Part shown: positions 33,473 to 41,123 of the stretch, piece by piece | Layout: each line of letters begins with the position of its first letter | Numbering within the stretch: position 1 is the stretch's first letter | Translations under genes and position numbers: made by a program | Assembly: GCA_023391695.1 (NCBI GenBank) | Contig: JAEWAK010000059.1 | Location: 1-41,411 of the forward strand | Direction of reading: 5' to 3' | DNA length: 41,411 bases | From: Bacillota bacterium | GTDB taxonomy: Bacteria > Bacillota > Clostridia > Lachnospirales > Lachnospiraceae | Notes under the pieces: model-generated | The model's database searches: none | Told to the model about the DNA's origin: nothing | Seen by the model: the letters and a program-made list of their open reading frames with translations, nothing else

Positions 33473-34636
33473 TTATATTTTAGGATCCCGGTTTTCTCTT
33501 TTGGGCGGTTTTGGCCCCATGAATTGGTAAAAATATGTCTTAATCATACCGTTATAGATCTTACGGTTTTTATCCGCTTTTCTTCCGATGTATTTCTGGG
33601 CCTCCTCATAACTTGTTATAATAAAATATGACCAGGAATCCAGGGCATTAAAAGTTCTGCCTATTTCCTTATATAAAGCAGGAAGAGCGGCTTTCTCTTC
33701 CAATCTTTCTCCATACGGCGGATTTGTGATAATAAAACCATATTTTTTATTATGGCTAAGATCACTTACGGATCTTTGCTGAAAATGAATATATTGGTCT
33801 ACCTCTGCTAATGCAGCGTTCTGCCTGGCAGCTTTTATGACTTCCCCGTCAATATCATATCCCTGGATTGTCATATCTACGGAAGTCCGTCTTAGGTCAT
33901 TGGCTTCCTCAATGGCTGAATACCACATTTTCTTTGGAATTAATTCAGTCCAGTTTTCAGAAAGAAAGGACCGGTTCATTCCCGGAGCAATATTAGCTCC
34001 TATCATGGCGGCCTCAATTGGTATGGTACCGCTACCGCAGAAGGGATCAATAAGGATCCTCTCCTTATTCCAGGGAGTCAGCATAATCAATGCCGCTGCC
34101 AGGGTTTCCGTTATGGGTGCCTTACTTATAAGCTTACGGTAACCACGTTTATGGAGTGATTCACCTGATGTATCAATACCTATAGTTATTTCATCTTTCA
34201 TAAAGGTTACACGGATCGGGTACTCATTGCCATCTTCCGGAAACCATTCAATTTTGTATATTTTCTTAAGGCGTTCCACTATTGCCTTTTTCATAATGGA
34301 CTGAATATCGGATGGACTGAATACTTTGCTTTTAATTGAGGTTGCTTTGGCTACCCAGAATTTACCGTTGGCGGGAATATAATTCTCCCAGGGAATCGCT
34401 TTTGTTTTCTCAAATAGCTCATCAAAGGTTTCTGCCTTAAACTTGTCCACTTTCAACAGAACTCGTTCTGTTGTCCTTAAAAAGATATTGGCTCTGCTTA
34501 CTGCAGATTCATCTCCTTCAAATATGACGCGTCCGTCCTCAACCTGCTTTATCTCATATCCCAGGTCATTTATCTCTTTTTTTAAAACACTTTCCAAACC
34601 AAAATGACAGGGTGCGAAAAATTCATACCGGCTCAT
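33473..34636 (-). CDS. THUMP-domain 23S rRNA (guanine-N2)-methyltransferase, YpsC/RlmL-like
   Basis: The 387-residue protein has an N-terminal ferredoxin-like/THUMP region (about 1-155) and a Rossmann methyltransferase domain with the SAM-binding motif DPFCGSGT (197-204) and catalytic motif NPPYGE (305-310). It corresponds to the N-terminal enzyme of E. coli RlmL, which makes m2G2445 in 23S rRNA, and to B. subtilis YpsC. The frame starts at 34675, but the ATG at 34636 begins the usual MSRYEFFAPC start, with GGAG about 12 nt upstream. A family 1 repeat lies 58-189 bp upstream and may carry or disrupt its promoter. Confidence 0.92.
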   Translation of the reverse strand: MSRYEFFAPCHFGLESVLKKEINDLGYEIKQVEDGRVIFEGDESAVSRANIFLRTTERVLLKVDKFKAETFDELFEKTKAIPWENYIPANGKFWVAKATSIKSKVFSPSDIQSIMKKAIVERLKKIYKIEWFPEDGNEYPIRVTFMKDEITIGIDTSGESLHKRGYRKLISKAPITETLAAALIMLTPWNKERILIDPFCGSGTIPIEAAMIGANIAPGMNRSFLSENWTELIPKKMWYSAIEEANDLRRTSVDMTIQGYDIDGEVIKAARQNAALAEVDQYIHFQQRSVSDLSHNKKYGFIITNPPYGERLEEKAALPALYKEIGRTFNALDSWSYFIITSYEEAQKYIGRKADKNRKIYNGMIKTYFYQFMGPKPPKRENRDPKI

Positions 34637-34693
34637 CCTTTTGTACTCCAATCTGCGCTGACAAAACGCCCTCATTATAGTTGATTGATATAT

Positions 34694-34825
34694 TGTAACT
34701 ATTCAGTCGTACCTCTTCAAAGTTACGTTTATGCGCATAAATCACATAGAGCGATTGATTTCGTGCTGCAATCCTCGGGTTTGCGTTACAAAACACCTCC
34801 CGGTACCGGTGACTGAATAGTTACA
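34694..34825. repeat. MITE-like repeat, family 1, complete copy
   Basis: The 132-bp unit is bounded by 15-bp perfect terminal inverted repeats, TGTAACTATTCAGTC and its complement. The interior matches, on the opposite strand, the copy at 151-268. It has no coding sequence. I see no clear target-site duplication. Confidence 0.8.
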
Positions 34826-35112
34826 CATAGTTATAACCTCACATCTATTTAGCAGGTATGAGGCTTTTTCACTGACAATAGATTATAACATAAGAAATAA
34901 CTGTTTGCAAACGTCAATCCTTTATATTTACAATAATATCCCCTATTAACTTCAATCTATATCCAAAGCACCCTGCAAGCTCCATCCGTAACCGGTGAAA
35001 AACCGATAAACGGATTCGTCAGAAAACAGACCTGCTTCTCATATAACCCTCATAAAAATTAATGTATACTTTATTTTCTATTATTATAACCTTTTAATAT
35101 GGTATCTTTCAT
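34826..35112. other. Gene-free stretch between the family 1 repeat and the rhodanese gene
   Basis: No gene is visible. A nested hairpin (ATCCGT near 34986 with ACGGAT near 35014, inner CGGT/ACCG) is present, without a T run. It could be the 3' structure of the rhodanese transcript. Confidence 0.4.
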
Positions 35113-35415
35113 TTATTGTATTAATTGTCCTCTGTACGCATGTAGACCGCCATAAATATTTTTTACCTGAAATCCTTCCGCACTCAATTCCCGTGCTAAT
35201 AATAAACTTAAATTACCTCTGTCACAATATAATATTAATAATCGGTCTGAAGGTAAATTATTTTTCTTATTTTCGAAATCTATATATGGAATATTAATGG
35301 CGGTAGGTATATGCGCTTTTCTATATTCGTTCGGCTCCCTTAAATCAATGATCAGTACATTGTATTTGCCTATATAGTTCTCAATATCTTTTGCACGTAT
35401 TGTTTCAAAAGCCAT
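35113..35415 (-). CDS. Single-domain rhodanese-like protein
   Basis: The 100-residue protein is one rhodanese domain: LIIDLREPNEYRKAHIPTAINIP, then the active-site loop LYCDRGN with Cys64, then YGGLHAYRGQ. Such proteins carry a persulfide for sulfur transfer, or sense sulfane sulfur. The loop differs from the CRxGxRS of strong sulfurtransferases. GAAGGTG precedes the ATG. It is alone on its strand here, so its partner is unknown. Confidence 0.88.
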   Translation of the reverse strand: MAFETIRAKDIENYIGKYNVLIIDLREPNEYRKAHIPTAINIPYIDFENKKNNLPSDRLLILYCDRGNLSLLLARELSAEGFQVKNIYGGLHAYRGQLIQ

Positions 35416-35655
35416 AAAATCACCTTCAATCCATTATTATCATATTCCCGCATAATATATAATGTGCATATGCCGCATAGCATTGAAATACGTCGTCTGA
35501 ATTCAAGGATATGGCAAGCACTGATATATCCGTACTGTAAAAGCAAATCAAAAGCTGACTTGTTTGATTAAACGCTGACATGCTGTTGCTTCAGTAAAAA
35601 ACTTCTTCTGGTGCGTCATGCAAAGCCTCCGGCCGGATTTTAATTTTATATAACA
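35416..35655. other. Intergenic region upstream of the rhodanese gene
   Basis: I see nothing definite here. It should carry the rhodanese promoter, but no -35/-10 pair stands out. A long open frame on the minus strand over 35548-36006 is the +1 shadow of the repeat protein gene and has no ribosome binding site. Confidence 0.4.
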
Positions 35656-35685
35656 TAAAAAAGTCTTCATCGGAAGATGAAGACT
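35656..35685 (-). terminator. Terminator of the Ser/Thr/Asn-rich protein gene
   Basis: A perfect 10-bp stem (35662-35671 and 35676-35685) closes a GGAA/TTCC four-base loop, and the minus strand continues into six T. It lies about 65 nt after the stop codon, supporting a real short transcript. Confidence 0.8.
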
Positions 35686-35749
35686 CATTTTTACTACCTT
35701 TGGATTAAAATTCTTATATTCTAAATAATATTTAAAATATATAAATTTA

Positions 35750-36022
35750 TTATCTTTCCCTTGATGTGTTGGAAGTAGTATTAGAAGTTGTGTTCTTTGA
35801 AGTTCCAGTAGTATAATCCTGAGTACTGCTTGTACCGCTGGTTCTGCTGGTAGCACCGGAAGTATTAGCGTTTCTTGAAGTATTACTGCTTGAACCGGAA
35901 GTATTAGCATTTCTTGAAGTATTGCTGCTTGAACCGGAAGTATTAGCATTTCTTGAAGTATTGTTGCTTGTACTTGAAGTGTTTGCGTTTCTTGATGTTG
36001 CATCATTAAAATTATTATTCAT
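35750..36022 (-). CDS. Small Ser/Thr/Asn-rich tandem-repeat protein
   Basis: The 90-residue product is almost entirely Ser, Thr, Asn, Gly and Arg, with a 13-residue unit SRNANTSGSSSNT repeated about three and a half times. It has no cysteine, membrane segment or signal peptide. AGGAGG lies 8 nt before the ATG and a strong terminator follows, so I believe it is expressed. The composition suggests an unstructured, soluble protein, perhaps a spore coat or matrix component or a nucleic acid binder. I do not recognise a family. The frame opens at 36046, but the ribosome binding site lies within that extension. Confidence 0.7.
   Translation of the reverse strand: MNNNFNDATSRNANTSSTSNNTSRNANTSGSSSNTSRNANTSGSSSNTSRNANTSGATSRTSGTSSTQDYTTGTSKNTTSNTTSNTSRER
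35852..36001. repeat. 39-bp tandem repeat in the Ser/Thr/Asn-rich gene
   Basis: About three and a half units of 39 bp (on the + strand, GAACCGGAAGTATTAGCATT and 19 more bases) are nearly identical at DNA level, so copy number may vary between strains. The unit is a multiple of three, so changes keep the frame. Confidence 0.75.
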
Positions 36023-36265
36023 TTTAATAAGCCTCCTAAAAATCATATTTTTTAGATTACATGGATTATTATGAACTATTTCATTTTAAAATATTCATCT
36101 ATAAATTTACAATTCAAATTATTTACTTCTCGATTCTATAATGGTATAAAATAAGTAATTATTAATAACTAATTTAAGAAAAATCCGCTTATTATATTCC
36201 ATAATTTTCTTAAAAAGATATAAATGATACCTGAAAAATTTTTATAAATTTTTCATCTTTTTTTA

Positions 36266-36294
36266 TTGCATTATATCTCTTAATGTATTATAAT
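36266..36294 (+). promoter_or_regulatory. Promoter of the C-rich-loop RNA candidate
   Basis: TTGCAT (36266-36271) and TATAAT (36289-36294) are 17 bp apart. Transcription would start at about the G at 36301, which is the first base of a perfect stem-loop. Confidence 0.75.
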
Positions 36295-36300
36295 GTAATT

Positions 36301-36420
36301 GTGTTAAAGAGAATTCGTTCTCCTAACACACTATATAACCCCTTATTAATTATTTATACTCCCCTCATCGAAACGACCGCCTGGCTCCCCCTCGCGGTCG
36401 TTTCACTTTGTGTTGATTTT
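36301..36420 (+). ncRNA. Candidate small RNA with UUCG hairpin and C-rich loop
   Basis: The predicted 5' end opens stem GTGTTA/TAACAC, continued by GAGAA-TTCG-TTCTC (36301-36329). A single-stranded AT-rich and CCCC-containing middle follows. A perfect 11-bp stem GAAACGACCGC/GCGGTCGTTTC (36370-36404) then closes a 13-nt loop containing CTCCCCC, and the tail is U-rich. C-rich loops are used by many Firmicute small RNAs to pair with ribosome binding sites. The open frame in the same strand lacks a ribosome binding site. The 3' end is approximate. Confidence 0.5.
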
Positions 36421-36502
36421 ACTGGGTCTGTGCGGCAGACTTCCCTAACTTCATATCCCCGGAATACAAATTTCCTATCAATAAAAACAGGTTTCACAAA
36501 AA

Positions 36503-36531
36503 ACGGACTGCCGAAATTAACGGCAGTCCGT
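36503..36531 (-). terminator. Terminator of the flavin reductase gene
   Basis: A perfect 11-bp stem (ACGGACTGCCG and its complement) with a 7-nt loop is followed on the minus strand by six T. It lies about 35 nt past the stop codon. Confidence 0.88.
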
Positions 36532-36565
36532 AACCCATATCATTTATATCAAAAGATGGTGCTTT

Positions 36566-38554
36566 CTATTTCTTAGCATCGTCCGCTGCGTTTTCACCGG
36601 CAATACGCCCGGAGTTCATGGCAAAAGCCATGGTTACACCTTCAATGTCCGGATAAGTATTATCATATAAACCGCCTGCGTCGGCACCTGCTACATACAG
36701 TCCCGAAATGGGTTGTCCGCTTTCCGTTATTGCCTGTATGTCTTCATTAATGCGTACACCTCCAATTGAACCATACACGGAGCCTCTGACACGAACTGCA
36801 TAAAATGGACCTTTTTCTACGGAATAAAGCAGATACTGTGCATCCTTATAAAAATGATCGTCATCTCCGGATTTTACAGCATTGTTATACATAGTGACGT
36901 TCTCTTTAAGTTTCTCGGCATTCATTCCGGAAGCCTGTGCCAATTCCTCCAGTGTCTCACCTTTGAATACTATTTTTTCATTGATTAGCGTCTCAAGATC
37001 CTGCTGTAGATTCGCCAGTGGAGCAATTGTAATATCCGTATCGTTGCCGCCTTCCGGAGCCATCAGCCCAGACCCGTTCATCTGGTAAGCACCGGTCATA
37101 GCAATTCCGTCTTTTATGAATTTATCCACAGATGCCTGGTCAACAATGGCATAATATTCACCGCCGGCAGAATAGGTTGCATTTCCCCATAATACATTGT
37201 CGTATACGACGCTTTCATTAACAAATCGCGTACCCTCTTTATTAACCCAAAGCAGAGGAACATCCTTTACCTGTGTTACGGCGTTATCGCCATATCGGTC
37301 ATTAATGGTCTTAGAGCCCGGCAAGTCACCCAAATGAATTTGAAGCACATGGTTTCCTAATTGATCCGCACCGGCATCCCATGCCATTTTAACACCTTCA
37401 CCAGTATTGCCATAACCAAAATAATTATACTCACTGATTTGGGTATATTCTTTCATCATTTCTTCATCGGCACCAAAGCCGCCGGTACAAAGAATCACTG
37501 CTTTTGCATTCACCGTCAGCTTGCCGCCGTCTTCTTTTTCTGCAATAACCCCGGCTACGGTTCCATCCTCAGTCTTAATCAATTCAACTGCTTTGGTATT
37601 GAGCCTTAGCTCCGCACCGTACTCATTCTGCATCTTTTCATAAACTTTCGGAAAATCCTCTACGGAACTATCCCACATATGATAGGTTTTAGGCCCATTG
37701 ATATGTGCCTTTTGGTTGACACCCAATCCCATATGCAGACCAATGCCATTCGCAATCAACCAATCAACAGTATCACCGGATTTATCAATAATAGCTTTTA
37801 AAAGTGCACCGTTAGAACGGTAATGATTATACTTTTCAAGATATTCAAACATTTCCTTGGATGTAACCGTGACTCCCGCTTTAGCTTGGAGACTGGATTC
37901 CGTTGCGAAAAGCCCAAGACCTGTTGTTCCCATACCTCCTACTTTTGAAGTCTTTTCAATAATCATAACTTTTGCACCCTTTTCGCTGGCAGCAAGTGCA
38001 GCACCGGTTCCTGAAGTTCCCGCACCAACAACGGCTACATCGACAGTAACTTCTTCATCAACTCCGGCAGGGATATCCTTGGCTTCCATTTTCTCCGGGT
38101 CAACTCCTGCCTGTTTCAGGGCATCTGTCACTGCAGTAATTACCGCACTGCTGCTGTAAGTCGCACCGGAGACAGCGTCAACGGCTACTGTTTGGCGCTC
38201 CAGTATCTGACTTACCAACTTCTTAACTGCTTCACCGCCGATATCAGTGGTTTCATTCGAAGCATCTGCAGATAAATCTGTTATGACACCATCCGCATCT
38301 ACTGTCAATGTAATCGTAACCTCGCCGATTCCCTTTGCGGATGCCGTATAGGTCCCGGCCTTTACCGAAGAGGAGGCCGCTTCCTCCGCATCTTTTGTAC
38401 TGACATCATCTCCTGTACCCGTTTCGCTAACCGTGTTTGTATCACCAACTGTGTTCGTGTTATTCACTGCTTTCTCCTTATCCTTTGTACAGCCTGACAA
38501 TACCGTCATAGCCGCAAGAATAAGAGTAAGAAAAACTACTAAATACCTTTTCAT
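36566..38554 (-). CDS. Lipoprotein FMN/FAD fumarate reductase-like flavoprotein
   Basis: The 662-residue protein has a lipoprotein signal (lipobox LSGC, Cys22), a Ser/Thr-rich linker, an FMN-binding domain (about 65-150) with the flavinylation motif SGAT (129-132), where FMN would bind to Thr132, then a FAD-binding domain of the flavocytochrome c / fumarate reductase family (dinucleotide motif GAGTSG at 177-182, C-terminal NSGRIAGE). It would reduce a small acceptor such as fumarate, urocanate or a related enoate on the outer face of the membrane; the substrate cannot be read here. Extracellular flavin transfer would need an ApbE-type enzyme, not in this window. The frame starts at a TTG at 38560; GGGGG precedes the ATG at 38554. 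Confidence 0.9.
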   Translation of the reverse strand: MKRYLVVFLTLILAAMTVLSGCTKDKEKAVNNTNTVGDTNTVSETGTGDDVSTKDAEEAASSSVKAGTYTASAKGIGEVTITLTVDADGVITDLSADASNETTDIGGEAVKKLVSQILERQTVAVDAVSGATYSSSAVITAVTDALKQAGVDPEKMEAKDIPAGVDEEVTVDVAVVGAGTSGTGAALAASEKGAKVMIIEKTSKVGGMGTTGLGLFATESSLQAKAGVTVTSKEMFEYLEKYNHYRSNGALLKAIIDKSGDTVDWLIANGIGLHMGLGVNQKAHINGPKTYHMWDSSVEDFPKVYEKMQNEYGAELRLNTKAVELIKTEDGTVAGVIAEKEDGGKLTVNAKAVILCTGGFGADEEMMKEYTQISEYNYFGYGNTGEGVKMAWDAGADQLGNHVLQIHLGDLPGSKTINDRYGDNAVTQVKDVPLLWVNKEGTRFVNESVVYDNVLWGNATYSAGGEYYAIVDQASVDKFIKDGIAMTGAYQMNGSGLMAPEGGNDTDITIAPLANLQQDLETLINEKIVFKGETLEELAQASGMNAEKLKENVTMYNNAVKSGDDDHFYKDAQYLLYSVEKGPFYAVRVRGSVYGSIGGVRINEDIQAITESGQPISGLYVAGADAGGLYDNTYPDIEGVTMAFAMNSGRIAGENAADDAKK

Positions 38555-38616
38555 ATTCAATTGCCCCCTTTGATTAGTGGATGTTCCTATTCAATATATT
38601 ATATATGTGTATTTAA

Positions 38617-38628
38617 TGACCGCGGTCA
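38617..38628. promoter_or_regulatory. Palindromic operator candidate for the TetR protein
   Basis: TGACCGCGGTCA is a perfect 12-bp palindrome 11-22 bp downstream of the -10 box, where a bound repressor would block transcription. The 12-mer TATTTAATGACC that covers its left half recurs before the tetR start (39569-39580). Confidence 0.65.
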
Positions 38629-38638
38629 CTCAAATAGG

Positions 38639-38667
38639 ATTATACGTCCTTGTTATTTTTTTGTCAA
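38639..38667 (-). promoter_or_regulatory. Consensus promoter of the flavin reductase gene
   Basis: On the minus strand TTGACA (38662-38667) and TATAAT (38639-38644) are exactly 17 bp apart. Such a strong promoter with a palindrome over the start site implies tight repression. Confidence 0.85.
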
Positions 38668-38951
38668 TATAAATTGTTAATTTTCTTTCAATTACATGGG
38701 CGCTTGGAGCATTATTACGCTTCATAGCCAGACAACGTGAAGTGTTTTTCTTAATTGACGCAAGAATCACAAAATTGAATTTACTGCATAACACTGCACA
38801 AAATGCAATTTCTGTGCAACAACAACACTTGTAATCTTCACGAATCCGACTGAACTTCTATAATCCGCTAAAAACGATCATATAAAAAGAGATTTTATTT
38901 ACAAATGTTAATTTTTTATCAATAAAGGCCTCAAAAATTCAACGTTCTCTC
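38668..38951. other. Intergenic region between tetR and the flavin reductase promoter
   Basis: No gene is visible. There are weak inverted pairs, such as CGTGAAG near 38738 with CTTCACG near 38836, which could end the tetR transcript, but no clear T run. Confidence 0.35.
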
Positions 38952-39545
38952 TTATACTTTGAAAATCAGTTTCATCCAGCCTTGTATAGTGCGCTCTCCG
39001 AATTCTATAACAGGTATTTCCAGCCTGCTGCTACACCAGTCCAACATTATGCCAAAAAACATATTCTGAAGACCCCGTCGAAAGAAGGCAACATCCAATG
39101 CCTGGTCTATCTCACCCGCAGCCTTTCCATCATTAAGAATACCCTCTACCATATCAATATGCTTGTCAGCATAGACTGTTTTGTATTCAATTTTCTCGTC
39201 CATCATAATCTTTAGAGCTTCTCTGGTAAAATCCATTCCCTGGAGTTGTATCATCTCCAAATACGTATGTGTATATTCCTCCAGACGCTGTCGAGCTGTT
39301 CCGCTGAGATTCCACTTTCTTGAAAACATTAGGATATTGATATCCGCAAGGATTTCATGTATAATATCTTTTTTTGAGGTAAAATAAATATAAAATGTTC
39401 CTTTTGCAATTTTACATTCCTGACAAATCCTACTAACAGAGACCTGGTTATAACCGTATTTTGTAATCAGCTGTTTGGAAGTATGAACCAGCTTCTCACG
39501 TGTCTGCTTTGCCTGCAAATCCCGTTTATTCAATATTTTATCCAT
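38952..39545 (-). CDS. TetR/AcrR family repressor
   Basis: The N-terminal helix-turn-helix is typical: KQTREKLVHTSKQLITKYGY, then VSVSRICQECKIAKGTFYIYFTSKKDI. The C-terminal ligand-binding part (about 60-197) is variable, as usual. It lies directly upstream of the flavin reductase gene on the same strand and probably represses it and itself, since a shared motif TATTTAATGACC lies before both. Two starts are possible, ATG at 39557 or at 39545. AAGG is too close to the first, so I prefer 39545 with low certainty. The inducer may be the reductase substrate. Confidence 0.88.
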   Translation of the reverse strand: MDKILNKRDLQAKQTREKLVHTSKQLITKYGYNQVSVSRICQECKIAKGTFYIYFTSKKDIIHEILADINILMFSRKWNLSGTARQRLEEYTHTYLEMIQLQGMDFTREALKIMMDEKIEYKTVYADKHIDMVEGILNDGKAAGEIDQALDVAFFRRGLQNMFFGIMLDWCSSRLEIPVIEFGERTIQGWMKLIFKV

Positions 39546-39573
39546 TTTTATACCCATGCCTTCAATTATTTAA

Positions 39574-39584
39574 TGACCCATTCA
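39574..39584. promoter_or_regulatory. Possible autoregulatory TetR site
   Basis: TGACCCATTCA is a weaker version of the palindrome at 38617. It is preceded by the same TATTTAA, and lies about 30 bp before the tetR start. Confidence 0.4.
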
Positions 39585-39729
39585 AAAAATAAATATGCCT
39601 AAAAACGAAAGTTTTTTCAACACTTCTTCTTTTCTGTACATATACAATTCACTTCATAAACTTCATACTGGCTTCCAAAATTATTATAGCAGATATTCCA
39701 ATATCTTCTTATTTCTTAAGCACTGAATT

Positions 39730-40245
39730 CTATCGCCTCATATTGCCGGTTATTAACTTATAACCGAAATATATAATAAGCAAAGGTACTCCAACGGTAA
39801 AAAATAACCGAAGCAATAACCCACCCACTATTAAAACAATTATAACCACAATTACAGCAATCGCACTGATAATTAACTTTTGATACCAAGTCAAGGATGT
39901 TTGAATGTTAAATTTTAAATTCCTTCCATAATCATTTGGTCTCTTATCATAACTGTCTCTATAATCCTGATAGGAACTGCCGTCTGTTGTCTGGGTATCC
40001 TGATAAGCCTTTTCATGCTTTGAACCATTATATAACGGTCCATGGCTTATTTGATAGGTTTCTATAATTGTTTTGGCTATTAACCTGGGATCACCAAGTT
40101 GTGCCACGGTTTCTTCTTCACTGATATCCATGCTCTTGCTTTTTATATAATCATCATAAAACCTAATATTATTTGCAATTTCATTATCCGGCAGTTCTCC
40201 TGTTAGGGCTGCTCTTAATCCATCTATAAATTCACTTCTGGTCAT
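39730..40245 (-). CDS. DUF1700-type membrane protein
   Basis: The 171-residue protein begins with the DUF1700/HAAS-type helical domain (FIDGLRAAL, then NNIRFYDDYIKSK and EEETVAQLGDPRLIAKTI), followed by a charged Asp/Tyr/Gln-rich linker (about 75-115) and two hydrophobic segments near the C-terminus (about 122-160). Such proteins are often encoded beside PadR regulators and envelope sensing genes; no padR is seen here. GGAGG precedes the ATG. The function is unknown. Confidence 0.85.
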   Translation of the reverse strand: MTRSEFIDGLRAALTGELPDNEIANNIRFYDDYIKSKSMDISEEETVAQLGDPRLIAKTIIETYQISHGPLYNGSKHEKAYQDTQTTDGSSYQDYRDSYDKRPNDYGRNLKFNIQTSLTWYQKLIISAIAVIVVIIVLIVGGLLLRLFFTVGVPLLIIYFGYKLITGNMRR

Positions 40246-40309
40246 ATTTTACCTCCTAACCAAGCTACAACTGATAACATTATGAATCTTCAACAGGTTA
40301 TACCTAAAA

Positions 40310-40338
40310 ATTATATTTTATTGTAAGTTTACGTCTAA
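40310..40338 (-). promoter_or_regulatory. Promoter of the DUF1700 gene
   Basis: On the minus strand TTAGAC (40333-40338) and TATAAT (40310-40315) are 17 bp apart, about 65 bp before the ATG. Confidence 0.6.
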
Positions 40339-40439
40339 TAAGTATTTCTATTCTAACATATCTCATATAGTGCGTAAATACTACGTTTATTAACATTTGA
40401 TTAATTTTGCCTTTAAAATACAGTGTTTTCTCTATAACG

Positions 40440-40474
40440 TAAAAAAGACTTAAATACCAAAGCATTTAAGTCTT
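40440..40474 (-). terminator. Terminator of the second tRNA operon
   Basis: Perfect arms AAGACTTAAAT (40445-40455) and ATTTAAGTCTT (40464-40474) with an 8-nt loop; the minus strand continues into TTTTTT. It lies about 20 nt after tRNA-Arg. Confidence 0.85.
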
Positions 40475-40492
40475 AATCATAAACTTTATATA

Positions 40493-40566
40493 TGTGCGTT
40501 AGAGGATTCGAACCCCCGACCTTCTGGTCCGTAGCCAGACGCTCTATCCAGCTGAGCTAAACGCAC
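40493..40566 (-). tRNA. tRNA-Arg (anticodon ACG)
   Basis: The anticodon stem TCTGG/CCAGA holds loop CTACGGA; A34 is expected to be edited to inosine by TadA. Acceptor GTGCGTT pairs with AACGCAC. It is the last gene of the second tRNA operon. Confidence 0.95.
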
Positions 40567-40607
40567 TCATTACTGATTTTATATATTGAAACAAGTATCT
40601 TCGATAA

Positions 40608-40693
40608 TGCCGGCGACCGGAATCGAACCGGTACGGGAGATTAGTCCCGCAGGATTTTAAGTCCTGTGCGTCTGCCAGTTCCGCCACGCCGGC
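40608..40693 (-). tRNA. tRNA-Leu (anticodon UAA)
   Basis: The anticodon stem CAGGA/TCCTG holds loop CTTAAAA. The 86-nt length reflects the long variable arm of type II tRNAs. Acceptor GCCGGCG pairs with CGCCGGC. Confidence 0.95.
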
Positions 40694-40731
40694 ATTTGAA
40701 CAATTTGTTCAATATTGAATCAAAGATTCAA

Positions 40732-40804
40732 TGGGACCTATAGGGCTCGAACCTATGACCCTCTGCTTGTAAGGCAGATGCTCTCCCAGCTGAGCTAAGA
40801 TCCC
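40732..40804 (-). tRNA. tRNA-Val (anticodon UAC)
   Basis: The anticodon stem TCTGC/GCAGA holds loop CTTACAA. Acceptor GGGATCT pairs with AGGTCCC including one T-G pair. Confidence 0.95.
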
Positions 40805-40848
40805 ATGGGATATTCAATTACCATTCTCATTCTTTATAAATAAAGAAA

Positions 40849-40922
40849 CGACCCAGAAGGGACTCGAACCCTCGACCTCCGCCGTGACAGGGCGGCGCTC
40901 TAACCAACTGAGCCACTAGGCC
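40849..40922 (-). tRNA. tRNA-Asp (anticodon GUC)
   Basis: The anticodon stem CCGCC/GGCGG holds loop CTGTCAC. Acceptor GGCCTAG pairs with CTGGGTC, with a G discriminator as usual for tRNA-Asp. Confidence 0.95.
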
Positions 40923-40938
40923 ATATTATTATTTTAAG

Positions 40939-41012
40939 TGGACCTTCAGGGACTTGAACCCCGGACCGACCGGTTATGAGCCGGTTGCTCTAACCAACTG
41001 AGCTAAAGGTCC
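40939..41012 (-). tRNA. tRNA with CAU anticodon (Met or lysidine-Ile)
   Basis: The anticodon stem ACCGG/CCGGT holds loop CTCATAA. Acceptor GGACCTT pairs perfectly with AAGGTCC, so it is not the initiator, which has a mismatch at 1:72. Elongator Met is likely, but tRNA-Ile2 read with lysidine shares this acceptor stem in some Firmicutes. Confidence 0.9.
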
Positions 41013-41015
41013 CAA

Positions 41016-41088
<73 letters not shown>

Positions 41089-41123
41089 AAGTTATAATCG
41101 GACGAATCTGAATAACAAAAAAA

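Noticed and set aside
34980..35020. Riboswitch-like nested hairpin downstream of the rhodanese gene
   Set aside because: It lies at the 3' side of that gene and upstream of nothing on its strand, and I recognise no known motif.
35852..36001. Possible CRISPR-like array
   Set aside because: The repeats are contiguous without unique spacers and are a multiple of three within a coding frame.
35548..36006. 152-codon frame overlapping the Ser/Thr/Asn-rich gene
   Set aside because: It is the shifted frame of the 39-bp repeats, has no ribosome binding site, and runs through the terminator at 35656-35685.
36283..36576. 97-codon frame on the + strand
   Set aside because: Its start lies upstream of the predicted transcription start, it has no ribosome binding site, and it runs through the hairpins of the RNA candidate and the convergent terminator.
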